Numbered from the stretch's first letter, positions 12,433 to 19,847 are shown. The stretch is 64,000 nt of DNA from Rubrivivax sp. (GCA_019635315.1 JAHBZT010000002.1:620001-684000); one strand, 5' to 3'. The notes: generated by a model not told the origin, from the sequence alone. A program made the numbers and translations.

Positions 12433-13290
12433 ATGATCCTTCCGCTGCGCCGGCGGCGAGCGCCGGCCCCCGACCGCCCCGAACCGACCCCGTTCGCGCC
12501 GCCCGACCTGCGCGAGTGGGTCGCTGCCCCGGGCCCGATGATGCTGATGCTGGAGGCCCGCGCGCCCTGGGAATGGGCCGCGATGGTGGCGGCCGCGCCC
12601 TGGCTGCGCCGCCTGCCGGTGGGCGACGGGCACCCGGTGCTGGTCTTTCCGGGCCTCGGCGCCTCGGACATGTCGACGCTGCCGATGCGCAGCTTCCTGC
12701 GCGACCGCGGCTACACACCCTACCCGTGGAAGCAGGGCTTCAACTTCGGCCCGCGCCACGGCGTGCTGGAACGCTGCCGCGAGCACCTGGCCCAGATCGC
12801 CAGCCGCCACCGCGAGCGCGTCAGCCTGATCGGCTGGAGCCTGGGCGGCATCTATGCCCGCGAACTGGCCAAGGAGCAGCCCGACCATGCGCGCTGCGTG
12901 ATCACGCTGGGCACGCCCTTCGCCGGCCACCCGCGCGCCACCAACGCCTGGCGCTTCTACGAGCTGGTCAGCGGGCAGAGCGTGCACGACGAGGCGCTGA
13001 TCGAGCAGATCCGCCAGCCGCCGCCTTGCCCGACGACCTCGATCTACAGCAAGACCGACGGCGTCGTGGCCTGGCAGTGCAGCATCCAGCGCGGGCATCC
13101 GCTGGCCGAGAACGTCGAGGTCCATGCCAGCCACATCGGCATGGGCATGAACCCGCTGGCGCTGTATGCCATCGCCGACCGGCTGGCGCAGGACCCGGCG
13201 CACTGGAAGCGCTTCGACCTGCGCGGCGCGCGGCGCTGGTTCTACAAGGTCACGCACCACTCGCCGGCGCAGGCCGGGCTGTCGCTGTAG
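12433..13290 (+). CDS. Alpha/beta hydrolase, lipase/esterase-like
   Basis: 285 residues. HPVLVFPGLGASDMST gives the oxyanion region, and the nucleophile elbow is LIGWSLGGIYARELA (GxSxG with Ser in GWSLG). A late His (ASHIGMGMNP) is the likely third triad member. It lies 10 bases after the wax ester synthase gene, so a role in neutral-lipid turnover is a reasonable inference. No signal peptide was seen. Substrate unproven. Confidence 0.8.
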   Translation: MILPLRRRRAPAPDRPEPTPFAPPDLREWVAAPGPMMLMLEARAPWEWAAMVAAAPWLRRLPVGDGHPVLVFPGLGASDMSTLPMRSFLRDRGYTPYPWKQGFNFGPRHGVLERCREHLAQIASRHRERVSLIGWSLGGIYARELAKEQPDHARCVITLGTPFAGHPRATNAWRFYELVSGQSVHDEALIEQIRQPPPCPTTSIYSKTDGVVAWQCSIQRGHPLAENVEVHASHIGMGMNPLALYAIADRLAQDPAHWKRFDLRGARRWFYKVTHHSPAQAGLSL

Positions 13291-13303
13291 GCCCGCGGCG
13301 GCG

Positions 13304-14230
13304 ATGCGCGTCACCGCCAACGGCCTCTCGATCGAGGTCGACGACCAGGGTCCGCGCGACGGCGCGCCGCTGCTGCTGATCATGGGCCTGGGCATGCAGC
13401 TCACGGCCTGGCCGCAGGCGCTGGTGGACGACCTCGTCGCGCGCGGCTTCCGCGTCGTGCGCCTGGACAACCGCGACGCCGGCCTCAGCGACGGCTTCGA
13501 CCACCTGGGCGTGCCCAGCCTGCCCTGGGCGGCACTGAAGCACACGCTGCGGCTGCCCATCCGCGCGCCCTACGGCATCGCCGACATGGCGGCCGACGCG
13601 GCGGGCGTGCTCGATGCGCTGGGGCTGGCAAGCGCCCATGTCTGCGGCGCCTCGCTGGGCGGCATGATCGCCCAGCACCTGGCGGCGCGGCACCCGGCGC
13701 GTGTGCGCAGCCTGGTGCTGATGATGACGACCACCGGCGCGCGTCACCTGCCGCAGGCCACGCCGAAGGTGCAGCGCCTGCTGCTGTCGCGGCCCTCGGG
13801 GCGCGACCCGCAGGCGGTGGTCGCCCACCTGCAGCGCCTGCTGGCGGCGATCGGCAGTCCGGCCTATGCGCCCGACCCGGAGGAACTGCGCCGGCGCCTG
13901 CAGGAGACGGTGCAGCGCGCCTGGCGGCCGGCGGGCACGGCGCGCCAGCTCATCGCGGTGGCCGCCGACGGCGACCGCACGCGGCTGGTGCAGCACATCC
14001 ACGCCCCGACGCGCGTGATCCATGGCGACGCCGATCCGCTGATCCCGGTCGCCGCTGGGCACGACCTCGCGAAGCACATCCGCGGCGCCGTGCTCGACGT
14101 CGTGCACGGCATGGGCCACGACCTGCCGGCGGCGCTGCTGCCGCGCTTCGCCGAGGCGATCGCGGTCAATGCGGCGCGTCCGGCGGCGCTGCACCCGGAA
14201 GGTTCGCCAGCGCCTCGCGCACCTTCGTGA
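13304..14230 (+). CDS. Alpha/beta hydrolase fold protein
   Basis: 308 residues of the classical alpha/beta hydrolase pattern: LLLIMGLGMQLTAWP, RLDNRDAGLSD, nucleophile elbow VCGASLGGMIAQHLAARHP (Ser in GASLG), acid IHGDADPLIP, and catalytic His in VVHGMGHDLP. Third gene of the lipid block. Its 3' end overlaps by 65 bases the convergent DUF3606 gene. It may act on acyl esters, but the substrate cannot be read from sequence. Confidence 0.85.
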   Translation: MRVTANGLSIEVDDQGPRDGAPLLLIMGLGMQLTAWPQALVDDLVARGFRVVRLDNRDAGLSDGFDHLGVPSLPWAALKHTLRLPIRAPYGIADMAADAAGVLDALGLASAHVCGASLGGMIAQHLAARHPARVRSLVLMMTTTGARHLPQATPKVQRLLLSRPSGRDPQAVVAHLQRLLAAIGSPAYAPDPEELRRRLQETVQRAWRPAGTARQLIAVAADGDRTRLVQHIHAPTRVIHGDADPLIPVAAGHDLAKHIRGAVLDVVHGMGHDLPAALLPRFAEAIAVNAARPAALHPEGSPAPRAPS

Positions 14231-14375
14231 CGTGCGGGCCGACGCGCTGGACGACCTGCAGCAGGTGCTGCTCGCTGCAGCGCAGCGTCCAGCACCAGAA
14301 GGCGAATTCCACCGGGTCGTCGGCCTGGATGCGGCCGGGGTCCAGCGGCTGGAAGTCCGGGGGAAAGTCCGGCAT
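14166..14375 (-). CDS. DUF3606 family small protein
   Basis: 69 residues. The pattern DPGRIQADDPVEFAFWCWTL followed by QVVQRVGPHVTKVREAL matches the DUF3606 family as I recall it, small proteins with a helical pair and no known function. The ATG is chosen because GCAGGAG lies 8-9 bases upstream; a start ten codons earlier lacks this. It is tail-to-tail with the preceding hydrolase, overlapping it. Confidence 0.7.
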   Translation of the reverse strand: MPDFPPDFQPLDPGRIQADDPVEFAFWCWTLRCSEQHLLQVVQRVGPHVTKVREALANLPGAAPPDAPH

Positions 14376-14486
14376 GGCCTGGGCTCCTGCAAGCGGCTCG
14401 AGCACCGATTCTGAAACCGCAGCCCGCCGCCGGGTTGAGCGCGCTCAACGGCCCCGGTGCACGAACCGGGCTACACCTGCAGCACG

Positions 14487-15887
14487 ATGGGGTCGAGAGT
14501 CCGGGCTTCGCGCGGCTTGGCCGCGGTCACGCTGGCCGTGGCTGTCGCGGGGCTGGGTGGCTGCGCCATCCTGCCGTACGGCACCAGCCTCAACGTGCCA
14601 GCCGCCGGCAGCCCGGCGCCGACGCGCGCCAGCGACGAGATCACGCTCGGCGAACTGGACCGGGGCGTCTTCTTCGGCATCGCGCTGTCGGGCGGCGGCA
14701 GCCGCGCCGCCAACTTCTCGGCCGCGGTGCTGCTGGAACTGGAACGCCTGGGCTGGCTGCGCCGCGCCTCGGCAGTGTCGTCGGTCTCGGGCAGCAGCCT
14801 GACGGCAGCCTATCTCGGCCTGTTCAACCGCCCGGGCGGCCGCGACCCTGCGCGCTGGAACGAAGCCGAACTGCGCCGCCGCCTCGCCGGCGACCTGCAG
14901 GGCGCGCTGATCGCGCGCTACCTGCTGCCGCACAACCTGGTGCGCTACTGGTTCACCAATTTCGACCGCAGCGGCGTGATGATGCGGGTCTTCGAACGGC
15001 GCCTGTTCGACGGCCGTTCGGTGACCTTCGGCGAACTCGGCAGCGGACTGCCGCACATCCTGATCAACGCGACGACCGTCGGCGGCGAGCCCTTCGTCTT
15101 CACGGACCGTGCGCTGGCCGCGCTCGGCTCCGACCTCGGCCAACTGCCTCTCGCCGAGGTCGTGATGGCCTCGGCCGCCTTCCCGGGCGCCTTTCCCAGT
15201 GTCACGCTGACGGACCATGCGAACGCGGGCCGCTTCCTGCACCTGTTCGACGGCGGCACCAGCGACAACCTGGGCATCGAGACACTGCAGCGCATCGTGG
15301 CCCGCCTCGCCGATGCATCGACCGAAGCGCCTGCGCCGCGGCTGCGCGGCTGCCTGCTGGTCGTCGTGGACGCCAGCGTCGACGTCGTGGCCCAGCGCGA
15401 GGCTGCGCAAAGCCGCAGGGCCAACACACGCAGCCTGCTGGGCCGGACCATCGACGCGAATGCGATCGACGCCGTGCACGGTCTGATGGAGCGCCGGCGC
15501 CGGGACACGCTGCGCGCCATCGGCCAGCCGCAGGGCCAGCCCCCAGGCGCGGTGCCGGTCTGGCAGTTTCCGCCGCGGCCAGGTGCGCTGGATGCGCAGG
15601 GCCGGCCGCTGGTCTGCCACGTCTGGCACATCGGCTTCGAACGCCTGGCGCAGCTCGGCGAATCCGCACGCGCCCTGGCACCCGTCGTCAACGCCATCGA
15701 CACCGCGTTCGCGCTGCGCGGCCCGCCGCAGCCGACCGACGACGACCCGCTGCCGCTCCCGCAGGAGAATGCGCGCCGCCTGCAGCACCGCCTGTACGAG
15801 GCGGCCTGGCTGCTCGTGCGCACCGACGTCGAGGCGCTGCGGCAGGTCGAGGCGCTGTTCGCCGACTGGTTCCCGGACAATCGCTGA
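14487..15887 (+). CDS. Patatin-like phospholipase, predicted lipoprotein
   Basis: 466 residues. The N terminus is a lipoprotein signal ending LAVAVAGLGGC (lipobox LGGC), so the protein is probably anchored in a membrane. The patatin core shows the glycine-rich oxyanion loop ALSGGGSRAANFSAAVL, nucleophile region SVSGSSLTAAYLG (closer to the GLSGS of cytosolic phospholipase A2 than to the plant GTSTG) and the dyad aspartate in FDGGTSDNLGIE. The predicted activity is acyl hydrolysis of phospholipids. An upstream ATG ten codons earlier would give a less typical signal peptide. Confidence 0.85.
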   Translation: MGSRVRASRGLAAVTLAVAVAGLGGCAILPYGTSLNVPAAGSPAPTRASDEITLGELDRGVFFGIALSGGGSRAANFSAAVLLELERLGWLRRASAVSSVSGSSLTAAYLGLFNRPGGRDPARWNEAELRRRLAGDLQGALIARYLLPHNLVRYWFTNFDRSGVMMRVFERRLFDGRSVTFGELGSGLPHILINATTVGGEPFVFTDRALAALGSDLGQLPLAEVVMASAAFPGAFPSVTLTDHANAGRFLHLFDGGTSDNLGIETLQRIVARLADASTEAPAPRLRGCLLVVVDASVDVVAQREAAQSRRANTRSLLGRTIDANAIDAVHGLMERRRRDTLRAIGQPQGQPPGAVPVWQFPPRPGALDAQGRPLVCHVWHIGFERLAQLGESARALAPVVNAIDTAFALRGPPQPTDDDPLPLPQENARRLQHRLYEAAWLLVRTDVEALRQVEALFADWFPDNR

Positions 15888-15930
15888 ACCGGCCGGGTGT
15901 GCACCCGGCGCAATCCGCCCGCAGCCACCC

Positions 15931-15986
15931 GTGTCCCCGACCCCTCCGAACAGTCTCTGGCGCCTCGCCGTCGCGCCGATGATGGA
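15931..15986 (+). pseudogene. dusA: Displaced native 5' end of dusA
   Basis: A GTG-started frame reads VSPTPPNSLWRLAVAPMMD and then loses similarity. The intact dusA begins MNQQLGDWRLSVAPMMDW, so the shared WRL(A/S)VAPMMD block shows that this is the original dusA start, cut off when the 10.6-kb element inserted. Whatever native promoter drove dusA should lie just upstream, between the patatin gene and this fragment. Confidence 0.85.
15976..15986. other. attL core (11-bp direct repeat)
   Basis: CCGATGATGGA here is repeated exactly at 26583-26593 inside dusA. Flanking bases also agree in part (CTGGCG.CT upstream of both copies). It encodes part of the conserved VAPMMD motif of DusA. Confidence 0.8.
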
Positions 15987-16027
15987 TCGGTGCGAAAAAC
16001 CAACAACGGCGCGGCTTCCCAGCCGGT

Positions 16028-16046
16028 CGTGTGCAATTCGTGTGCA
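16028..16046 (+). promoter_or_regulatory. Tandem CGTGTGCA sites at the left end (candidate integrase arm sites)
   Basis: CGTGTGCA occurs at 16028 and 16039, one helical turn apart, with ATT between. The same octamer recurs at the integrase end (26381, 26397 inverted, 26483). Placement at both ends of the element at similar distance from the cores is what arm-type binding sites of tyrosine integrases look like. Confidence 0.55.
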
Positions 16047-16060
16047 GTCGCCCTCCAGAC

Positions 16061-16086
16061 GCAAGAAAGCCCGCACGCGGCGGGCT
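16061..16086 (-). terminator. Intrinsic terminator of the element's minus-strand operon
   Basis: 7-bp stem AGCCCGC/GCGGGCT with a 5-base loop; read on the minus strand it is followed by TTTCTTGC. It comes after the last small gene and before the attachment site, so it shields host DNA from the element's transcript. Confidence 0.7.
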
Positions 16087-16113
16087 CTCGGGGCTGCGGC
16101 CAGGCGCCGCGTC

Positions 16114-16344
16114 CTACTCGCCGGCAGGATGCCCCGCTGCGGCCAGCGCCCGGTGTAGCTGGCCCTCCAGCGCAGCCCAGTCGACGTGCGTGCCGACCTC
16201 CTCCGGGTTGACCTTGGTCCGCGCGTACCTGATCGACAGGTAGGTCTGCAGCGCGGCCTGCAGCAGCGCACGCTGCGCCTCGGGTGTGTGCAGCCGGTCG
16301 GCGTAGCGCCAGGCGTCGCCCGGGTCCGCATCATGCTGGTTCAT
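16114..16344 (-). CDS. Small unknown protein, last gene of the element
   Basis: 76 residues, acidic N terminus (MNQHDADPGDAW), mostly helical by appearance, no recognised domain. AAGGGG stands about 6 bases before the ATG. The terminator follows at about 30 bases. Function unknown. Confidence 0.55.
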   Translation of the reverse strand: MNQHDADPGDAWRYADRLHTPEAQRALLQAALQTYLSIRYARTKVNPEEVGTHVDWAALEGQLHRALAAAGHPAGE

Positions 16345-16393
16345 CGTCAGCCCCTTGCAGTGGTCGCGGCATCGTAGCGCCAGGCGCCGCGGC

Positions 16394-16720
16394 TCAGGCG
16401 GCCGGGCGCCGCTTGAGCGGCCCCAGCCGGTCGAGCAGCTCTCGCTCGCGGTCGGTCAGCGTCCAAGCGTCGGAAGTCGCCACGTCACCGAGGCGCTGGG
16501 CCGCGCTGTCGATCCGCTGCCCGAGCAGCACGACCAGGGCTTGCGCAGCGGCCACGCTGGCCATCGCCTCGTCGACCCCTCGCTCGTCGCTGATGCTGCC
16601 GATGAAGCCCTGCAGCGTCATCAGGTCGCCCGCGGTCATCATCAGCAGCTCGCCGCAGGCCCTCAGCTTGTCGCTGGCGCCGTCGTCGCCCGAGGGGCGG
16701 ATGTCGTGCAGGGTGCTCAT
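16394..16720 (-). CDS. Small unknown helical protein
   Basis: 108 residues, predicted mostly alpha-helical (LRACGELLMMTAGDLMTLQ; ASVAAAQALVVLLGQRI), no recognised domain. Its start overlaps the stop of the preceding gene as ATGA, so it is part of the coupled gene chain. Function unknown. Confidence 0.6.
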   Translation of the reverse strand: MSTLHDIRPSGDDGASDKLRACGELLMMTAGDLMTLQGFIGSISDERGVDEAMASVAAAQALVVLLGQRIDSAAQRLGDVATSDAWTLTDRERELLDRLGPLKRRPAA

Positions 16721-17184
16721 GTCAGGGCTCCTTCAGGGTCGAATGCCGGCTCGGCCGGCGAGTGAGGGCCACAGGCGGCCCGGGCGATCAAGTCGGTGAT
16801 GGCGCTGCCGCGCGCCGTCCATGCGGTGCTGGCGCCGGTCTTCAAGTCCCGCACGCTGCCGGCGCCAGCCTGGCAGCCCTGCACCAGCAGCGGCACCCGC
16901 TGGCCTGCCTGCAGGCCGCGCAGGTGCGCCACAAGGGCCACGGCGCCAGCGTCGACAGCCTCGGCGGCTAGCACGACGGCCGCATCGTCTCCGGCCTCCA
17001 GCAGCAGGCCCACAGCCGGCGCGCGGGCAGGCGCAGGTGGTGGTGGCGGCGTGGCCAGCGCCCAGCCCAGCAGCGCGCCCAGCAGGCCCAGCGCCAGCAG
17101 CAGCACCAGCACCAGCACCAGCGCCGGCAGGCGCCAGGGCAGCGGCAGCGTCCAGACCTTCGGGTCGGTGACGTTCGGGCTCAT
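16717..17184 (-). CDS. Single-pass membrane protein of unknown function
   Basis: 155 residues. Residues about 20-45 form one strong transmembrane helix (LPALVLVLVLLLALGLLGAL), then a Pro/Ala linker and a soluble domain with two cysteines (VQGCQAGAG; ARAACGPHS). With a short cytoplasmic N terminus the soluble part would be periplasmic. The position next to another membrane peptide invites comparison with phage lysis accessories, but no spanin or holin feature is clear. Overlaps both neighbours by 4 bases. Confidence 0.55.
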   Translation of the reverse strand: MSPNVTDPKVWTLPLPWRLPALVLVLVLLLALGLLGALLGWALATPPPPPAPARAPAVGLLLEAGDDAAVVLAAEAVDAGAVALVAHLRGLQAGQRVPLLVQGCQAGAGSVRDLKTGASTAWTARGSAITDLIARAACGPHSPAEPAFDPEGALT

Positions 17185-17255
17185 ATCCAGCCCCCCAGCA
17201 CCAGCACGACGACGACGATGGCGATGGCGACGATGGCGCGGTCGGCGGCCTTCAT
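17181..17255 (-). CDS. 24-residue membrane peptide
   Basis: Reads MKAADRAIVAIAIVVVVLVL and ends GGWI: a charged N terminus then one hydrophobic helix. Support for a real gene is structural: its ATG overlaps the stop of the upstream gene as ATGA and its TGA overlaps the next ATG as ATGA, exactly like its neighbours. Without it there would be a gap in an otherwise gapless chain. Function unknown. Confidence 0.55.
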   Translation of the reverse strand: MKAADRAIVAIAIVVVVLVLGGWI

Positions 17256-17515
17256 GGCGTGAGCTCCGCGCGAATCGCCTGCACGGCCTCGCGGATACCG
17301 TCCAGCCGCTGCAGCAGGCCAGCCGATACGGTGTGCAGGGTCAGGTCGTCGGCGGCGTGCAGGCCATGCCTGACGAGGAAGGCGCCCAGCGCCAGGTGAA
17401 ATGCGCGCTGGTCGTCGCGCAGGTCCTGCAGTCGATTCTCGACGCCGTGCAGGCGGCCCAGGACCGGGCCGGCCAAGTGCGCGCGAGGCGCACCCATAGA
17501 ATTCGTCTCAGCCAT
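17252..17515 (-). CDS. Small unknown protein, coiled-coil-like
   Basis: 87 residues, with heptad-like stretches (LGRLHGVENRLQDLRDDQRA; LLQRLDGIREAVQAIRAEL). The ATG is preferred over a GTG two codons upstream because GAGG lies 9 bases before it. It opens the last coupled cluster of the element. Function unknown. Confidence 0.6.
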   Translation of the reverse strand: MAETNSMGAPRAHLAGPVLGRLHGVENRLQDLRDDQRAFHLALGAFLVRHGLHAADDLTLHTVSAGLLQRLDGIREAVQAIRAELTP

Positions 17516-17590
17516 GTTCACGAACCTCGGTTTCGTGGGGTGGTCAGGGGTCCGGTCGTGCTCGCAACACTTCCGGGCCCCGCTTGTTTC

Positions 17591-17773
17591 TCAGCCGCTT
17601 GCCGGCGGCGTCTTCGCTCCTTTCGCGCGCTTGCGCTGCAGCTTGGCAGCGTGAGCCTTGATCGGCTCGTGATCGTCGGGATGGGCGTACAGCTCCAGCC
17701 GCGTCAGCCCCAGCGCCTTGCGCCGGGCCCGCAGCTCGGATACTCGGTCGGTGACGGTCTTGGCAGCAGCCAT
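17591..17773 (-). CDS. Small basic protein, possible ribbon-helix-helix DNA binder
   Basis: 60 residues. TDRVSELRARRKALGLTRLELYAHPDDHEPIKAHA (quoted in parts: RVSELRARRKALGLTRLELY, then AHPDDHEPIKAHAAKLQRKR) has a short strand followed by two helices and a very basic C terminus, the outline of a MetJ/Arc-type repressor. The 14- and 21-bp palindromes just upstream would suit such a regulator. Family assignment is by eye only. The ATG is chosen where the protein pattern begins; the longer open frame upstream crosses the palindromes. Confidence 0.5.
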   Translation of the reverse strand: MAAAKTVTDRVSELRARRKALGLTRLELYAHPDDHEPIKAHAAKLQRKRAKGAKTPPASG

Positions 17774-17804
17774 GCCGACGACTGTACGGCATCGTTTCCG
17801 GCAA

Positions 17805-17886
17805 CGCAAGTGCTTGCGGCCCATCCCCACCACGGCAGCGGCGTTGACTCCAAGGTGCCGAGTAGATGTAGCTGTTTCAGCTACAT
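17805..17886. promoter_or_regulatory. Two palindromes upstream of the small basic protein gene
   Basis: CGCAAGTGCTTGCG at 17805-17818 lies 32 bases before the start. At 17866-17886 a perfect 9-bp inverted repeat ATGTAGCTG/CAGCTACAT has a TTT spacer. The tract is AT-richer than the surroundings and is the longest non-coding gap in this half of the element, so it is the likely promoter-operator of the last gene group. Confidence 0.5.
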
Positions 17887-17939
17887 TTACTTTTTCTCCC
17901 CTCTGCCTTGCCCACCGCGCCTTCGCGCCGGCCGCCGCG

Positions 17940-18551
17940 CTACAGCGTGCCCAGCGTGCGGACCTCGACGGCGGTGCGCCCGTCGACGCGCACCAGCTCC
18001 GCGCGGACCAGTTCGCCACCTACCGGCAGGCTGCGCGCCGCACGCCACGCGGCCACCTGCAGCCGCGCCAGGCGCAGCAGGTTCGCGTCGCTGTCCGGCA
18101 GGCACGGCGGCGGCTCCGCGGCCTCCCAGGGCGCGTGCAGGACGCCGACTTCCCCAGGCTGGGCGCCGAGCAGTTCTACCCGCGCGACCGCGCCGGCCGC
18201 GTCGGTCTTGTAGACCACGCCGATGAACCTGCAGCACTGCGGCGAGTGCCCGACGATGACCAGCTCCAGCTCGCGCGTGCCCGGCTCGGCGAAGTAGCGC
18301 TGCGCCGCCATGATCGCGTGTGGCGCTGCGGCGGCCAAGCCATCGAAGTCCGATGCACCGGCGATCAGCAGGTGGAACAGTGCCTGAAGCCCCACGCCGT
18401 AGCTGCCCCTGAAGGCGGCCACGCATCCCGCGACCGGCAGCGGCATGAGCTTGGTTGCGAGCATCGGCGCGCCGTCGGCGATGGCATGGCCGCGGCTGTC
18501 GGCGGCGAGGGTGGCGCGATGCTCCGCGACGAAGCCGAGCAGGATGCTCAC
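17940..18551 (-). CDS. Unknown protein with HslV/proteasome-like N terminus
   Basis: 203 residues with a GTG start that overlaps the upstream stop (GTGA). The opening SILLGFVAEHRATLAADSRG followed by ATKLMPLPVAGCVAAFRGS recalls N-terminal nucleophile hydrolases of the HslV/proteasome type, where ADSR and the following strand-turn pattern are conserved. After removal of the first residue a Ser would be N-terminal. This is a visual resemblance only. It lies directly after the beta-grasp-like gene. Confidence 0.5.
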   Translation of the reverse strand: MSILLGFVAEHRATLAADSRGHAIADGAPMLATKLMPLPVAGCVAAFRGSYGVGLQALFHLLIAGASDFDGLAAAAPHAIMAAQRYFAEPGTRELELVIVGHSPQCCRFIGVVYKTDAAGAVARVELLGAQPGEVGVLHAPWEAAEPPPCLPDSDANLLRLARLQVAAWRAARSLPVGGELVRAELVRVDGRTAVEVRTLGTL

Positions 18552-18958
18552 GCGCAGCCCGGCACGCGGTCGATACGGATGCCGCCGACCGCTGCGACGG
18601 CCGCCGATGTGAAGGCGCCCGCGGCCGCGCTGTTGTATGCAGCACCCACAGCGCCACCGCTGTAGGCGCTGGCCACGGCCACGAGTAGCTGCGCCAGTAT
18701 CCGGCCGTTGTCTCCGCTGCCGGCCAGCTCTGCGAACACGACGACGTCGCCGCTGCGCACCGGCTGCCACCAGTCCGCCCGCGCGATGTACTCGCCGTTG
18801 ATGCAGCAGACCACGGGCCGCCCGTGCGTCGGCGCCAGGTCGTTGATGGTCAGGAACTCGCCCACGGCGCGCAGGTCGCGGTGGTCGAGCTCGACGTGCA
18901 TCGCGCCAACGTGCGCCCACTGGGCGCGCATGGTGCGCCGAAGCGCCGTGCCGGTCAT
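18548..18958 (-). CDS. Protein resembling the N-terminal part of phage tail-tip proteins
   Basis: 136 residues. RPVVCCINGEYIARADWWQP followed by VRSGDVVVFAELAGSG looks like the beta-grasp-like start of some siphophage tail-tip/host-specificity proteins, where a VNG..W....GDVV pattern is followed by a Gly/Ala-rich hydrophobic stretch, also seen here (AQLLVAVASAYSGGAVGAAY). The rest of such large proteins is absent. ATGA/GTGA overlaps on both sides. Confidence 0.5.
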   Translation of the reverse strand: MTGTALRRTMRAQWAHVGAMHVELDHRDLRAVGEFLTINDLAPTHGRPVVCCINGEYIARADWWQPVRSGDVVVFAELAGSGDNGRILAQLLVAVASAYSGGAVGAAYNSAAAGAFTSAAVAAVGGIRIDRVPGCA

Positions 18959-19185
18959 GTCTGGTGCTCCTGTAGCTGGTCGCGCAGGAACGCGACGACC
19001 TCCGGGATGCTGTCGGCCTCGAAGATGACGGCGCCAGCGCGACGAACGCTGTACGGCTCGCCCTCGCGCTTCGGCTCGGCGAAGAACACGCCCGCCTGCC
19101 TGGCCAGCGCGACCGCGAAGCCCGGGTCAGCCTCGCGCTCGCCGCGCGACCTGGGCGGTTGCCAGTGGGTCCGAATCTTCGGCAC
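18955..19185 (-). CDS. Small unknown protein
   Basis: 76 residues with a GTG start sharing one base with the upstream TAG. A central segment (ADPGFAVALARQAGVFFAEP) precedes a short C-terminal helix. No recognised domain. Confidence 0.55.
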   Translation of the reverse strand: MPKIRTHWQPPRSRGEREADPGFAVALARQAGVFFAEPKREGEPYSVRRAGAVIFEADSIPEVVAFLRDQLQEHQT

Positions 19186-19442
19186 TACTTGTCCTCCAGC
19201 GTGGCGACGATCTGCCCCACACGCGCAACGCTGACGCCCAGGTGCAACGCGATGTCGGCTCGCGCTGCGCCGGTGGTCAGCAACGCTGAAACCCGGTCCC
19301 GCGTCGGGGCGGTTGGGCCAGGGTCCGCGGCCAGCAGCACCGGGTCTGGGCCGTCTTCGGTGATGTGCTGCAGCACGCGGTCGGCAGGCCAGCGCAGGGG
19401 CGCCTGGCGCTGGCGGCCGTGCAGCGCGTCATCAAGCGTCAT
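19185..19442 (-). CDS. Small protein with C-terminal helix-turn-helix
   Basis: 85 residues. The C-terminal half (RDRVSALLTTGAARADIALH, then LGVSVARVGQIVATLEDK) reads as a helix-turn-helix of the LuxR/sigma-like type. It could be a regulator or a small DNA-recognition subunit, as in terminase small subunits; the latter is speculative. Overlaps the previous gene by 11 bases. Confidence 0.5.
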   Translation of the reverse strand: MTLDDALHGRQRQAPLRWPADRVLQHITEDGPDPVLLAADPGPTAPTRDRVSALLTTGAARADIALHLGVSVARVGQIVATLEDK

Positions 19443-19743
19443 CGGTGCCGCCCAGCAGCGCGCGAAGCCGCTCCGTATCGGCCTTGATCCACCGGCGCAG
19501 GTCGCCTATGCGCTGCGCACGCGAGCGGCCGAGCTTGTCGATCCAGGCATCGGCCGCGGCCGTGCGGTCGGCCAGCTCTTCGCGCAGCTCGATCTCGTAC
19601 CCTGAAAGGCGGCGGTCCAGCCGGCGAACCTCGTACTCGGTCAGGCGCTTGCACAGGTCGCCGCAGTAGCGCGGCGGTCTGCCGGTGGGTGGGCCATCGC
19701 CGAGGGCGGTGCCGCAGCGCAGGCAGGTTAGGGGTTTCGCCAC
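19432..19743 (-). CDS. Zinc-ribbon protein with coiled-coil tail
   Basis: 103 residues with a GTG start. Cysteines C7-x2-C10 and C27-x3-C31 (CLRC ... RYCGDLCKR) form a probable zinc site, followed by a long charged helix (TEYEVRRLDRRLSGYEIELR). The RYC..LC pattern occurs in small nucleic-acid-associated zinc proteins. About 100 non-coding bases precede it, including TTGACT (read on the minus strand) as a possible -35 element. Confidence 0.55.
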   Translation of the reverse strand: MAKPLTCLRCGTALGDGPPTGRPPRYCGDLCKRLTEYEVRRLDRRLSGYEIELREELADRTAAADAWIDKLGRSRAQRIGDLRRWIKADTERLRALLGGTDDA

Positions 19744-19847
19744 TGTCGCGGGCCTGAAGTCAAATGGGGAAAGAAAAGTCTCGGTGCGGGTGGCTGCGGT
19801 GTCCTCTTCGCCTTCGAAAGCATCTCGACCCCTCGCCCCCGAGGGGG

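Noticed and set aside
15900-16113. tRNA gene as the integration target
   Set aside because: No cloverleaf was found; the repeat and the severed VAPMMD codons show that the target is dusA.
16717-17255. Holin/spanin lysis cassette from the two adjacent membrane genes
   Set aside because: No endolysin gene nearby and no spanin signature (no lipobox partner, no overlapping Rz/Rz1 layout).
19185-19442. Calling the 85-residue HTH protein a terminase small subunit
   Set aside because: Only a generic helix-turn-helix is visible, with no large subunit beside it.
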